Positions 42,791-51,142 of a stretch of DNA of 64,000 nucleotides are shown piece after piece. The translations under genes were made by a program, and so were the position numbers. Location of the stretch: positions 1,302,001-1,366,000 of the forward strand of contig NZ_RHJS01000002.1 of assembly GCF_003885045.1 (NCBI RefSeq), read 5' to 3'. Below the pieces are notes generated by a model. That model searched no databases. It saw only the letters and a program-made list of their open reading frames with translations, and was not told the DNA's origin. Numbering within the stretch: the first letter of the stretch is position 1; every line of letters starts with the position of its first letter. This stretch comes from Schaedlerella arabinosiphila (GTDB lineage Bacteria > Bacillota > Clostridia > Lachnospirales > Lachnospiraceae).

Positions 42791-45475
42791 ATGGGAAGGC
42801 TTACATTTCTGGATATCTGTTCGGGGATTGGCGGGTTCCGGCTGGGGCTGGAATGGGCCGGGCATAAATGCGTTGGGTATTGTGAGTATGATAAGTTTGC
42901 GAGGGCTTCCTATGAGGCCATGTATGACACGGAGGGGGAATGGAAGGCGGAGGATGTGACGAAGCTGACGCCGGAAGAGATCCCCTATGCGGATGCGTGG
43001 TGCTTTGGGTTCCCCTGCTTTGAGGCCGGGACGCTGGTGATGACGGACCAGGGATATAAGTGTATTGAGCATATCCAGGCCGGGAACCAGGTGCTGACAC
43101 ATAAGAACAGGTTCCGCCCGGTGGTGAGGCCCATGAAGCATAAGGCCGGGGAGATTTATGAGCTGGACGTTTTCGGCGTGGAGAATCTAAGAGTGACCGG
43201 GGAGCATCCGTTTCTGGTAAAAGACGGGGATTCTGCCAAATGGAAAGCGGTACAGGAACTGGAGGCAGGTGATCTGATTGCGGTTCCGGTGAATCGGAAA
43301 GCGGAGCTACCGGAGTGGGACGGCATTACTTATGAACGGCGCGGGAAGGAGTGCAGGCTGGACGGCCTTGACCTTGGGAGCCGGGATTTCTGGTGGTTCG
43401 TGGGTTGTTATATGGGAGACGGCTGGTATCGTGTCACCAGGAGGAAGAATGCGTCTGATAATTACCGGGTGGTGGTTGCCTGTAATGAGGAAAAGCTGGA
43501 ACGGCTGAAAAGGCATGTGGACGGAATGTTCCGTTACAGCGTGGCGAAGGAACGGACGGTTTATAAGGTGCATTTTACGAATAAAGAGCTGACGGTATTT
43601 TTGATGCAGTTTGGGAAAGGCGCGGGAGGAAAGCGGCTGACAGATGCGGTTTTCAATCTGCCGGAGGATCTGCTGCGGGCGTTTCTGGAAGGGTATTTTG
43701 AGACGGACGGGTGCATGGTTGGGAAATACCATCAGGCATCCACGATTTCCAGGGAGCTTGCTTATGGAATCCGGGACTGTGTGCATAAGGCGTACCGTAT
43801 GCCCTGTGCGGTTTACAGAAATAAGATGCCGGAGACCTGCGTGATCGAGGGCAGGAAGGTACGGCAGCATGATTTTTATACGGTGAGGTTCAAGGAAGGG
43901 CGGTCTGAAAGGGACGGCTCTTTTTTCATGGACGGATATGTCTGGTGCCGTTTCAGGGGCAGCAGGAAGGTCCCGTTTGATGGATATGTCTACAACATGG
44001 AGGTGGAAGATGACAATTCATACACAGCAGGAGGGCTGGCAGCCCACAACTGCCAGGATATCTCCATCGCAGGAAAGCAGAGGGGGCTTAGAGGAAAAAG
44101 AAGTGGAATCTATTACAGCATTATTGACCTCATCAAAGGCAAAGAGGAAGGCGATAAGCCCACATACTTACTTGTTGAGAACGTTAAGAACCTGTTATCA
44201 GTCAATGCAGGATTCGATTTTGCCGCCGTTCTCTCTGAAATGGACGAGGCAGGGTATGACGTGCGGTGGCAGGTGCTTAATTCTAAAGACTTCGGAGTCC
44301 CGCAGAACCGGGAGAGGGTATTCCTTATCGCAGTTCTTAGAAGCAGAGGTGGACGGGAAATATTACCTGTCTCCGGAGAAGACGGCGGAGCTCTTAAAGA
44401 GGTTATAGGCGGGATGCAGGGATACCGGGTGTATGATCCGTCCGGGGTTTCGGTGAGTATCGGGGCGAACGGCGGGGGCATGGGCGCGAAGACCGGGCTG
44501 TACTGCGTGGGGAATGTGAATCCCAGCGGTAAGGGGATGAACGGTTGTGTCTATGATGCCAGGGGGCTTGCGCCGGCTGTCACTGTGAATAAGGGGCAGG
44601 GGAGCAAGGTGTTTGTGGACCAGACGCTGAACCATCCGAAGGTCACGGAGGTTGCGCGGTGTCTGGTGGCGTGTTATACCGGAAGGCTGATCAACTGGCG
44701 GGCGGTCAATTCCGGGATATTGGAAACGGAAGGAACAGAGCCGGGAGATGGGGATGCCGGTGTGCCGGAAGCCAGGGCGGTGCTGACGCCGGGCCGGGTG
44801 GAGAAGCGGCAGAACGGGAGGCGGATGAAGGAAGCCGGGGAGCCGATGTTCACGCTGACGGCACAGGACCAGCACGGGGTGTACCTGCCGGAAGATGCGT
44901 CCGGGGATGCGGAGACGGCGCTGCCGGTGAGGAACGGCACGAAGCAGGGGTATGACCTGGCTTATCCGGGGGACGGCGTGTGCCTGTCGTATCCGAAGAG
45001 TGAATCCCGGCGGGGCCGGGTTGGAAAGGGCTGTTCGCAGACACTGGATACGGGGTGCATGATGGGGACGGTGACAAAATGCGGAAAGATACGGAGGCTG
45101 ACTCCCCGTGAGTGCTTCCGCCTGCAGGGGTTCCCGGATGAGCTGTATGAGCGGGCGGCGGCTGTCAATTCGGAGACACAGCTTTACAAGCAGGCCGGGA
45201 ATGCGGTCACGGCGACGGTGGCTTATGCGGTCGCCATGGCACTGCCGGAGAGCCGGGAGCTTCTGGCGCAGATGGAGGCTGTGTGGGAAGAGTTCGGGGA
45301 TTCCGTGCAGAGGACAGCGTGGGAAGATTTTGCTGATGCTGCGGAAGAAGAGATATGGGAAAACATTGATAATACTGTGCAGGACACGGCATGGGAGGAT
45401 TTTGGGGATACGGCAGGCAGTCTGTCCGGGGATTCCGGGACAGGGCCTGATGAGGATTTTGATTTTCTGAATTGA
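42791..45475 (+). CDS. Cytosine-C5 DNA methyltransferase precursor interrupted by an intein
   Basis: An 894-residue precursor. Residues 1-75 carry motif I (FLDICSGIGGFRLGLEWAGH). The catalytic loop begins FGFP, is broken by a 345-residue intein, and resumes CQDISIAGKQRGLRG. Downstream come motif VI (TYLLVENVKNLL), motif VIII (VPQNRERVFLIAVL), a long target-recognition region and motif X (QLYKQAGNAVTATVAYA). Splicing gives a 549-residue enzyme with PCQ restored; the precursor cannot be active because the nucleophile is the splice residue. The C-terminus has about four 12-residue WE-repeats (WEEFGDSVQRTA, WEDFADAAEEEI, WENIDNTVQDTA, WEDFGDTA...). Confidence 0.95.
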   Translation: MGRLTFLDICSGIGGFRLGLEWAGHKCVGYCEYDKFARASYEAMYDTEGEWKAEDVTKLTPEEIPYADAWCFGFPCFEAGTLVMTDQGYKCIEHIQAGNQVLTHKNRFRPVVRPMKHKAGEIYELDVFGVENLRVTGEHPFLVKDGDSAKWKAVQELEAGDLIAVPVNRKAELPEWDGITYERRGKECRLDGLDLGSRDFWWFVGCYMGDGWYRVTRRKNASDNYRVVVACNEEKLERLKRHVDGMFRYSVAKERTVYKVHFTNKELTVFLMQFGKGAGGKRLTDAVFNLPEDLLRAFLEGYFETDGCMVGKYHQASTISRELAYGIRDCVHKAYRMPCAVYRNKMPETCVIEGRKVRQHDFYTVRFKEGRSERDGSFFMDGYVWCRFRGSRKVPFDGYVYNMEVEDDNSYTAGGLAAHNCQDISIAGKQRGLRGKRSGIYYSIIDLIKGKEEGDKPTYLLVENVKNLLSVNAGFDFAAVLSEMDEAGYDVRWQVLNSKDFGVPQNRERVFLIAVLRSRGGREILPVSGEDGGALKEVIGGMQGYRVYDPSGVSVSIGANGGGMGAKTGLYCVGNVNPSGKGMNGCVYDARGLAPAVTVNKGQGSKVFVDQTLNHPKVTEVARCLVACYTGRLINWRAVNSGILETEGTEPGDGDAGVPEARAVLTPGRVEKRQNGRRMKEAGEPMFTLTAQDQHGVYLPEDASGDAETALPVRNGTKQGYDLAYPGDGVCLSYPKSESRRGRVGKGCSQTLDTGCMMGTVTKCGKIRRLTPRECFRLQGFPDELYERAAAVNSETQLYKQAGNAVTATVAYAVAMALPESRELLAQMEAVWEEFGDSVQRTAWEDFADAAEEEIWENIDNTVQDTAWEDFGDTAGSLSGDSGTGPDEDFDFLN
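43016..44050 (+). other. Intein with LAGLIDADG homing endonuclease inside the methyltransferase
   Basis: A 345-residue intein. Block A is CFEAGTLVMTDQGYKCIEHI with Cys1. Block B is LRVTGEHPFLV with the TxxH pair. LAGLIDADG helix 1 is FVGCYMGDGW (about residue 128) and helix 2 is FLEGYFETDG (about 223), giving a two-motif endonuclease. Block F is YNMEVEDDNSYTAGGLAAH and block G ends His-Asn before a Cys. The +1 residue is the methyltransferase's own catalytic cysteine. All splice-critical residues are present, so splicing and homing both look possible. Confidence 0.93.
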
Positions 45476-45511
45476 AAAGTGCGTGAGCCAGTACGGAGGG
45501 AGGTGAGTGCG

Positions 45512-45991
45512 GTGGCGCAGAGAGGGCGGAAGCCGAAGCCTACGGCGGTAAAGATGCTGGAGGGGAACCCTGGGAAGCGGGGGATGAATGCCGGGGAGCC
45601 GAAGCCGGAAAAGAAGGCTCCCAGGTGTCCGGCATGGCTGGAAGCGGAGGCGAAGAAGGAATGGAAGCGGATGGCGAAGCAGATGGAGCGGCTTGGGATT
45701 CTGACGGAGATTGACATGGCGGCTTTTGCGGGATACTGCCAGGCGTATGCCAGATGGAAGGAAGCGGAGGAATATATTTCAGAGCATGGGGCGATCATGG
45801 AGACGCCTTCCGGGTACTGCCAGCAGGTCCCGCAGGTGTCCATTGCGCAGACCTACCTTAAGATCATGAACCGGTTCTGTGAGCAGTTCGGGCTTACGCC
45901 TTCTTCCCGGAGCCGGATTGTGGCGGATGCCGGGGAGGATAAGGAGAGCGATGCCATGGAGCTCCTGTTGTTCAAGGGAGGCGGCGGATAG
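45512..45991 (+). CDS. terS: Terminase small subunit, P27 family
   Basis: A 159-residue protein starting AQRGRKPKPTAVKMLEGNPG, the characteristic P27 opening, followed by CPAWLEAEAKKEWKRMAKQM and a helical core ending in KGGGG. It recognises the packaging site and hands DNA to the large subunit. GTG 45512 is chosen since GGAGGGAGG lies about nine bases upstream; GTG 45503 is an alternative. The stop overlaps terL by one base. Confidence 0.88.
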   Translation: MAQRGRKPKPTAVKMLEGNPGKRGMNAGEPKPEKKAPRCPAWLEAEAKKEWKRMAKQMERLGILTEIDMAAFAGYCQAYARWKEAEEYISEHGAIMETPSGYCQQVPQVSIAQTYLKIMNRFCEQFGLTPSSRSRIVADAGEDKESDAMELLLFKGGGG

Positions 45992-47538
45992 TGTTTGACG
46001 AGGCGAAGGCGCAGAGGGCGGTGGAGTTTATCCGCTGCCTGAAACATACGAAGGGGAGATGGCGGGGGCAGGCGTTTGACCTGCTGCCGTGGCAGGAGAC
46101 GATTATCAGGGACGTGTTCGGGACGGTGAATGAGGACGGCTTTAGGCAGTATAATACGGCCTATGTGGAGATTCCGAAAAAGAACGGGAAGTCGGAGCTG
46201 GCGGCAGGAGTGGCGCTTTACATGACCTGCGGGGACAATGAGTGGGGCGCGGAGGTTTACGGCTGTGCTTCTGACCGGCAGCAGGCTTCTATTGTGTTTG
46301 ACGTGGCGGTGGACATGGTGGAGCAGTGCCCGGCGTTAAAGAAGCGGATCAAGCCGGTGATGTCGGTGAAGCGGCTGGTGTATAAGCCGACGAACAGTTT
46401 TTATCAGGTGCTGTCTGCGGAGGCTTATACGAAGCACGGGCTGAATGTCCATGCGGTTATCTTTGACGAGCTGCACAGCCAGCCGAACCGGGAGCTGTTC
46501 GATGTTATGACGAAGGGCTCCGGGGATGCCAGGACACAGCCTTTGTTCTTCCTGATCACTACGGCGGGGACGGACCGGCATTCGGTGTGTTTTGAGCAGC
46601 ATCAGAAGGCGGAGGATATTCTGTGCGGAAGGAAGGCGGACCCGACATTTTATCCGGTGATCTACGGGGCTCCGGATGATGCGGACTGGACTTCGGAGGA
46701 AGTGTGGTACCAGGCGAACCCGTCCCTGGGGCATACGATTGATATTGGCAAGGTGCGGAATGCGTGTATGAGTGCCAGGGACAATCCGGCGGAGGAAAAT
46801 ATCTTCCGGCAGCTCCGGCTGAACCAGTGGGTGAAGCAGTCTACACGGTGGATGCAGATGGAGAAGTGGGATGCCTGTGCTTTCCCGGTGGACGAGGGGG
46901 AGCTTCTGGGGCGGGAGTGTTACGGCGGGCTTGACCTGTCCAGCTCTATTGATATCACGGCTTTTGTGCTGGTGTTTCCGCCCAGGGACGATACGGAGAA
47001 GTATGTGTTCCTGCCGTATTTCTGGATACCGGAGGAAAACATGGTGCGCAGGGTGAGGCGTGACCATGTGCCTTATGACGTGTGGGAGAAGCAGGGGTTT
47101 CTGGAGACTACGGAAGGGGATGTGATTCATTATGGGTTTATTGAGAGTTTTATAGAGGCTTTGGGGAAGAAATTTCACATAAAGGAGATTGCCTTTGACC
47201 GGTGGGGAGCGGTGCAGATGGTTCAGAACCTGGAAGGGCTTGGGTTTACGGTGGTTCCGTTCGGACAGGGGTTCAAGGATATGTCGCCGCCGTCCAAGAG
47301 GCTGATGGAGCTGGTTCTGGAGAGGAATGTTGCCCACGGCGGGCATCCGGTGCTGCGGTGGATGATGGACAATATTTTTGTGCGGACGGACCCGGCGGGG
47401 AATATCAAGCCGGATAAGGAGAAGTCCACGGAGAAGATTGACGGCGCGGTGGCGGCGATCATGGCGCTTGACCGGGCAATCAGGCATGGAGGAAGCACGG
47501 GGAGCGTGTATGATGAGAGGGGGATTTTGTCCTTTTAA
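45991..47538 (+). CDS. terL: Terminase large subunit
   Basis: A 515-residue packaging motor starting with GTG. ATPase: GQAFDLLPWQETIIRDVFGT (adenine loop), VEIPKKNGKSELAAGVALYM (Walker A), HAVIFDELHSQPNRELFDVM (Walker B). Nuclease: CYGGLDLSSSIDITAFVLVF (first acid), FDRWGAVQMVQNLEGLG (second), STEKIDGAVAAIMALDRAIR (last Asp). It is of the Terminase_1 (HK97) type. In related phages a portal gene follows at once; here a block of five small genes intervenes. Confidence 0.95.
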   Translation: MFDEAKAQRAVEFIRCLKHTKGRWRGQAFDLLPWQETIIRDVFGTVNEDGFRQYNTAYVEIPKKNGKSELAAGVALYMTCGDNEWGAEVYGCASDRQQASIVFDVAVDMVEQCPALKKRIKPVMSVKRLVYKPTNSFYQVLSAEAYTKHGLNVHAVIFDELHSQPNRELFDVMTKGSGDARTQPLFFLITTAGTDRHSVCFEQHQKAEDILCGRKADPTFYPVIYGAPDDADWTSEEVWYQANPSLGHTIDIGKVRNACMSARDNPAEENIFRQLRLNQWVKQSTRWMQMEKWDACAFPVDEGELLGRECYGGLDLSSSIDITAFVLVFPPRDDTEKYVFLPYFWIPEENMVRRVRRDHVPYDVWEKQGFLETTEGDVIHYGFIESFIEALGKKFHIKEIAFDRWGAVQMVQNLEGLGFTVVPFGQGFKDMSPPSKRLMELVLERNVAHGGHPVLRWMMDNIFVRTDPAGNIKPDKEKSTEKIDGAVAAIMALDRAIRHGGSTGSVYDERGILSF

Positions 47539-47585
47539 TGCGGACGGTTTTCTGGTATACTGGGTGAAACGGTTTGGGTGAGGTG

Positions 47586-47879
47586 TTGGCATTGAACAGC
47601 AGAGTGTATGAGTATGAATCCCTGATCTATGAGGCTGGAGAGTCGGGCGGCGCTTATGTCATTTTCCCTTACGATATCAGGAAAGAGTTTGGGCGGGGAC
47701 GGGTGAAGGTCCACGCTGCGTTTGACGGGGAGCCGTATGACGGCAGCATTGTGAATATGGGAGTGCGGGACGCTGACGGGAACATATGTTATGTCATAGG
47801 CGTTCGTAAAGATATCCGTTTCCGGATAGGGAAACAGCCGGGGGACAGGGTTCTGGTGACGGTCAGGGAACGGGAATGA
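47586..47879 (+). CDS. DUF1905 family protein
   Basis: About 97 residues (YEYESLIYEAGESGGAYVIF, then FPYDIRKEFGRGRVKVHAAF, then GVRKDIRFRIGKQPGDRVLV), matching the small DUF1905 domain. There is no ATG near the start: TTG 47586 behind GGTGAGG is favoured and GTG 47574 is possible. The stop overlaps the DUF1801 gene by four bases. Function unknown. It is the first of a gene block foreign to the head module. Confidence 0.78.
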   Translation: MALNSRVYEYESLIYEAGESGGAYVIFPYDIRKEFGRGRVKVHAAFDGEPYDGSIVNMGVRDADGNICYVIGVRKDIRFRIGKQPGDRVLVTVRERE

Positions 47880-48307
47880 GGCAGGAGGAATGGAAGATGT
47901 GGACATGTCCGAAGTGCGGGCGCACTTTTAAGAAGCGGGAACAGGACCATTACTGCGGGAAAGCGCCGGAAACGGTTGAGGGATACATTGCCATGCAGCC
48001 GGAGGGGATACGGCAGTATCTGAAAGAAGTAAAGGATGTGCTGCGTGCGGCGCTGCCGGAGGCGGAGGAACGGATCTCATGGAGTATGCCGACTTATTGG
48101 AAGGGGCATAATATTATCCATTTTGCCGGTTTTAAAAACCATGTGGGCCTGTATCCGGGGCCGGAAGCTGTCCGGGAGTTTGCCGAACGTCTGAAAGAGT
48201 ACAGGACCAGCAAGGGGACTATACAGCTTCCATACAGCAGGCCGGTTCCGGCGGAACTGATCTCCGATATTGCCAGGTGGTGTCATGAGACGGGGAACCA
48301 TCCGTAA
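47876..48307 (+). CDS. DUF1801 family protein with N-terminal zinc finger
   Basis: A 143-residue protein. Residues 5-30 form a zinc-finger-like knot (WTCPKCGRTFKKREQDHYCG). The rest is a DUF1801 domain, YdhG/iron-chaperone type: YIAMQPEGIRQYLKEVKDVL, ERISWSMPTYWKGHNIIHFA, GFKNHVGLYPGPEAV. A function is not established in this context. ATGA overlap with the DUF1905 gene indicates coupling. Confidence 0.82.
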   Translation: MRQEEWKMWTCPKCGRTFKKREQDHYCGKAPETVEGYIAMQPEGIRQYLKEVKDVLRAALPEAEERISWSMPTYWKGHNIIHFAGFKNHVGLYPGPEAVREFAERLKEYRTSKGTIQLPYSRPVPAELISDIARWCHETGNHP

Positions 48308-48336
48308 GGCCGGAAGGTATTGGAAAGGGGCAGAGA

Positions 48337-48717
48337 ATGGATCAGAATGTGTTGTATTTTTTTGACGGGAAGCCGGAGGCGCTGCCGCTGTATGAGGCTT
48401 TTGAAGAAAGAGTTTTTTCGGAGGTGGGCGGCGTGAAGGTCAAAGTGCAGAAAACGCAGATTGCTTTTTCCAACAGGCATAATTTTGCTTTTGTTTCTTT
48501 TTTGCCGGTGCGGAAGGCGAAGGAGAGGCCGGAGGTTTATATTGTCGTGACCTTTGGGCTTGGATACCGTGTCCGGTCCCTGCGCATAGATGCGGCGGTG
48601 GAGCCGTACCCCGGACGTTTCACGCATCACGTCCTGGTCTCCGGGGCAGGGGAGATAGATGATGAGCTGATGGGGTGGGTGAAGGAAGCGGCTGTCTTTT
48701 CGGACGGCAAACGCTGA
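48337..48717 (+). CDS. DUF5655-like protein
   Basis: A 126-residue protein ([20 protein letters not shown], then [20 protein letters not shown], then [16 protein letters not shown]). The Tyr-x-x-Phe and [15 protein letters not shown] elements match the DUF5655 domain often encoded near DUF1801 genes. Function unknown. It starts behind GAAAGGGG, 29 bp after the DUF1801 stop. Confidence 0.72.
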   Translation: MDQNVLYFFDGKPEALPLYEAFEERVFSEVGGVKVKVQKTQIAFSNRHNFAFVSFLPVRKAKERPEVYIVVTFGLGYRVRSLRIDAAVEPYPGRFTHHVLVSGAGEIDDELMGWVKEAAVFSDGKR

Positions 48718-48770
48718 ACCTGCCGGGCGGCAGAAGAGGTGTCAGGGATACGGATCAGAGGGGGTGTCTT

Positions 48771-49124
48771 ATGGGAAATGAAAAAGTATATCAGATGGAT
48801 CTTTCAAAGGTGTACCGTCTCCTTGTTGATAAGGCGGAGAGAAAAGGACGGACAAGGGAAGAAGTGGATGAGATCATCCGGTGGCTTACGGGGTACGGCC
48901 AGACGGAGCTGGAAGGGATGCTGGAGCGGCCGGTGCCTTATGGGGATTTCTTCCGGAATGCTCCGGAGCTGAATGAAAACAGGAGGCTGATTAAGGGGGT
49001 GGTCTGCGGTGTCAGGGTGGAGGACATTGAAGAGCCTCTGATGCGGGAGATACGTTATCTGGACAAACTGATCGACGAGCTTGCCAGAGGGAAGGCCATG
49101 GATAAAATACTGCGTAAACAATAG
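48771..49124 (+). CDS. DUF2200 family protein
   Basis: A 117-residue protein matching DUF2200: [80 protein letters not shown]. The family is small, cytoplasmic and uncharacterised. It is the fourth member of the block. ATG 48771 follows GAGGGGG. Confidence 0.85.
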   Translation: MGNEKVYQMDLSKVYRLLVDKAERKGRTREEVDEIIRWLTGYGQTELEGMLERPVPYGDFFRNAPELNENRRLIKGVVCGVRVEDIEEPLMREIRYLDKLIDELARGKAMDKILRKQ

Positions 49125-49144
49125 GATCTGGAGGAAAACGGTGC

Positions 49145-49173
49145 TTGACAATTTATGCGTTGTCCTGTAGAAT
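49145..49173 (+). promoter_or_regulatory. Promoter of the DUF4180 gene
   Basis: TTGACA at 49145-49150 and TAGAAT at 49168-49173 with a 17-base spacer, 50 bp before the DUF4180 start. It shows that the block carries host-type promoters instead of relying on the phage late transcript. Confidence 0.8.
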
Positions 49174-49222
49174 CTATCCTCAACCGGAATTTGTACTGCA
49201 GGTTTGAGTTAAGGAGGACATT

Positions 49223-49591
49223 ATGGATATTGAGCATTTGAAGGATAACGGGATTGATATTGCAGTCGTTTCCGGTGACGAGATGGTGATCGTTGATACG
49301 CAGTCGGCTCTGGACCTGGCGATGACTGTGAAGTATGAGACAGGCGCGGAGAGGATTGTCATTGATAAAGATGCGGTGTGCGAGGATTTTTTCGTCCTTA
49401 GTACAGGCATGGCGGGCGAGATTCTCCAGAAGTTTATGAATTATCATGTGAAGGTGGCTGTTTACGGGGATTATTCGCATTATACAAGTAAGCCGCTGAA
49501 AGATTTCATCTATGAGTCGAACCATGGGAAGGACTTTTTCTTTGTGTCAACGAAGGAAGAGGCAGTGCAGAGATTGACAGGGACACAATAA
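49223..49591 (+). CDS. DUF4180 family protein
   Basis: A 122-residue protein (DIAVVSGDEMVIVDTQSALD, then RIVIDKDAVCEDFFVLSTGM, AGEILQKFMNYHVKVAVYGD, then FFFVSTKEEAVQRL). The DUF4180 domain is predicted to take an alpha/beta STAS-like fold; its role is unknown. It has its own promoter and GGAGG site and ends the intrusive block, followed by a terminator and the portal gene. Confidence 0.85.
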   Translation: MDIEHLKDNGIDIAVVSGDEMVIVDTQSALDLAMTVKYETGAERIVIDKDAVCEDFFVLSTGMAGEILQKFMNYHVKVAVYGDYSHYTSKPLKDFIYESNHGKDFFFVSTKEEAVQRLTGTQ

Positions 49592-49641
49592 CAGGCATGT
49601 ACAGATTCCGGTTTTTCCGTGGATTGATTCTGTGGGGGAAG

Positions 49642-49666
49642 GCATCTCTTCGGAGGTGCTTTTCTT
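49642..49666 (+). terminator. Terminator closing the DUF block
   Basis: GCATCTC-TTCG-GAGGTGC stem followed by TTTTCTTTT, between the DUF4180 and portal genes. Confidence 0.75.
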
Positions 49667-49689
49667 TTGCGTATTTTTAGGAGGTGTGT

Positions 49690-50994
49690 ATGAAGCTGGC
49701 GTCGATTTTGGGTATCAGGGGAGCGAGGGATAAGCCGAGGGACAGTTACGGGAGTACGGCTTATTCTTTTTTGTTTGGGCGGAGCAGCAGCGGGAAGGTC
49801 GTGAATGAGCGGACGGCCATGCAGACCACGGCGGTCTATTCCTGTGTGCGGATTCTGTCGGAGGCGGTTGCTTCCCTGCCGGTGCATTTGTACCGGTATG
49901 CGGGGAGGGGGAAGGAGCGGGTGTATGACCATCCTTTGTATTATCTCCTGCATGACGAGCCGAACCCGGAGATGACTTCTTTTGTGTTCCGGGAGACGCT
50001 TATGAGCCATCTTTTGATCTGGGGGAATGCTTATGCGCAGATCATACGGGACGGCGGGGGCCGGGTGCTGGGGCTGTACCCGCTGCTGCCGGACAAGGTG
50101 GAGGTTGTTCGGGACGGTAAGGGGGAGCTTTATTATGTCTATAACCGGTGCAGTGACGAGAACCCGAATTTTGGGGAGTACGGCAGGGTGTATCTTGCGC
50201 CGGAGGATGTGCTGCATATCCCCGGGCTTGGGTTTGACGGGCTGGTGGGGTATTCTCCTATTGCCATGGCGAAGAATGCGGTGGGGATGACGCTGGCCTG
50301 TGAGGAATACGGGGCGGGGTTCTTTGAGAACGGGGCCACGCCGGGCGGTGTATTGGAGCATCCGGGGGTGTTGAAGGACCCGGCGAAGGTGCGGGAGAGC
50401 TGGCACGCTGTCTACGGGGGTTCTAAGAATGCGGGGAAGGTTGCCGTTCTGGAAGAGGGCATGAAGTACCAGCAGATCGGGATTCCGCCGGAGGAAGCGC
50501 AGTTTCTGGAGACCAGGAAGTTCCAGGTGGACGAGATTGCCAGGCTGTACCGGATTCCGCCGCATATGGTGGGGGATTTGGATAAGAGCAGTTTTTCCAA
50601 TATTGAGCAGCAGTCTCTGGAGTTTGTGAAGTATACGCTGGACCCATGGGTGATCCGGTGGGAGCAGTCTTTACAGAAAGCGCTCCTGCTGCCGCAGGAG
50701 AAGCGGGAGTATTTCGTGAAGCTGAACGTGGACGGGCTTCTGCGGGGGGATTACCAGAGCCGTATGAACGGGTATTCTGTGGGGCGGCAGAATGGGTGGC
50801 TGTCTGCGAATGATATCAGGGAGATGGAGGACATGAACCCGATCCCGGCGGAGGAAGGCGGGGACTTGTACCTGGTGAACGGGAATCTGTGCAAGCTGGA
50901 AGATGCGGGGCTGTTTGCGGGGAAGAACCTGCAGGAGCAGGAGCCGCCGGACGGGAGGATGCCCCGGCAGGGCTATCCCGGACAGGGGCAGTGA
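49690..50994 (+). CDS. Portal protein, HK97 family
   Basis: A 434-residue portal: SYGSTAYSFLFGRSSSGKVV, NERTAMQTTAVYSCVRILSE, ASLPVHLYRYAGRGKERVYD, NAYAQIIRDGGGRVLGLYPL, IARLYRIPPHMVGDLDKSSF. It forms the dodecameric ring through which DNA enters the head. ATG 49690 follows TAGGAGGTG. Terminators flank it on both sides. Confidence 0.94.
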   Translation: MKLASILGIRGARDKPRDSYGSTAYSFLFGRSSSGKVVNERTAMQTTAVYSCVRILSEAVASLPVHLYRYAGRGKERVYDHPLYYLLHDEPNPEMTSFVFRETLMSHLLIWGNAYAQIIRDGGGRVLGLYPLLPDKVEVVRDGKGELYYVYNRCSDENPNFGEYGRVYLAPEDVLHIPGLGFDGLVGYSPIAMAKNAVGMTLACEEYGAGFFENGATPGGVLEHPGVLKDPAKVRESWHAVYGGSKNAGKVAVLEEGMKYQQIGIPPEEAQFLETRKFQVDEIARLYRIPPHMVGDLDKSSFSNIEQQSLEFVKYTLDPWVIRWEQSLQKALLLPQEKREYFVKLNVDGLLRGDYQSRMNGYSVGRQNGWLSANDIREMEDMNPIPAEEGGDLYLVNGNLCKLEDAGLFAGKNLQEQEPPDGRMPRQGYPGQGQ

Positions 50995-51049
50995 GGCGTG
51001 GGAACATGAAAGCATAAAAGAATAATAGCTGGATAAAGGTGTTTTGAGA

Positions 51050-51081
51050 GCTGGCAGGTGAATGTATCTGCTGGCTTTTTT
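51050..51081 (+). terminator. Terminator between portal and protease genes
   Basis: GCTGGCAG pairs with CTGCTGGC (two G-T pairs) and is followed by six T. It lies in a 148-bp gap inside the structural operon. Confidence 0.6.
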
Positions 51082-51142
51082 GTTCGCCGGTTTATGAGAA
51101 TCGGCGGGAAGTGTTGGAAGAAGCGGAAAGTGAGGTGCAGGG

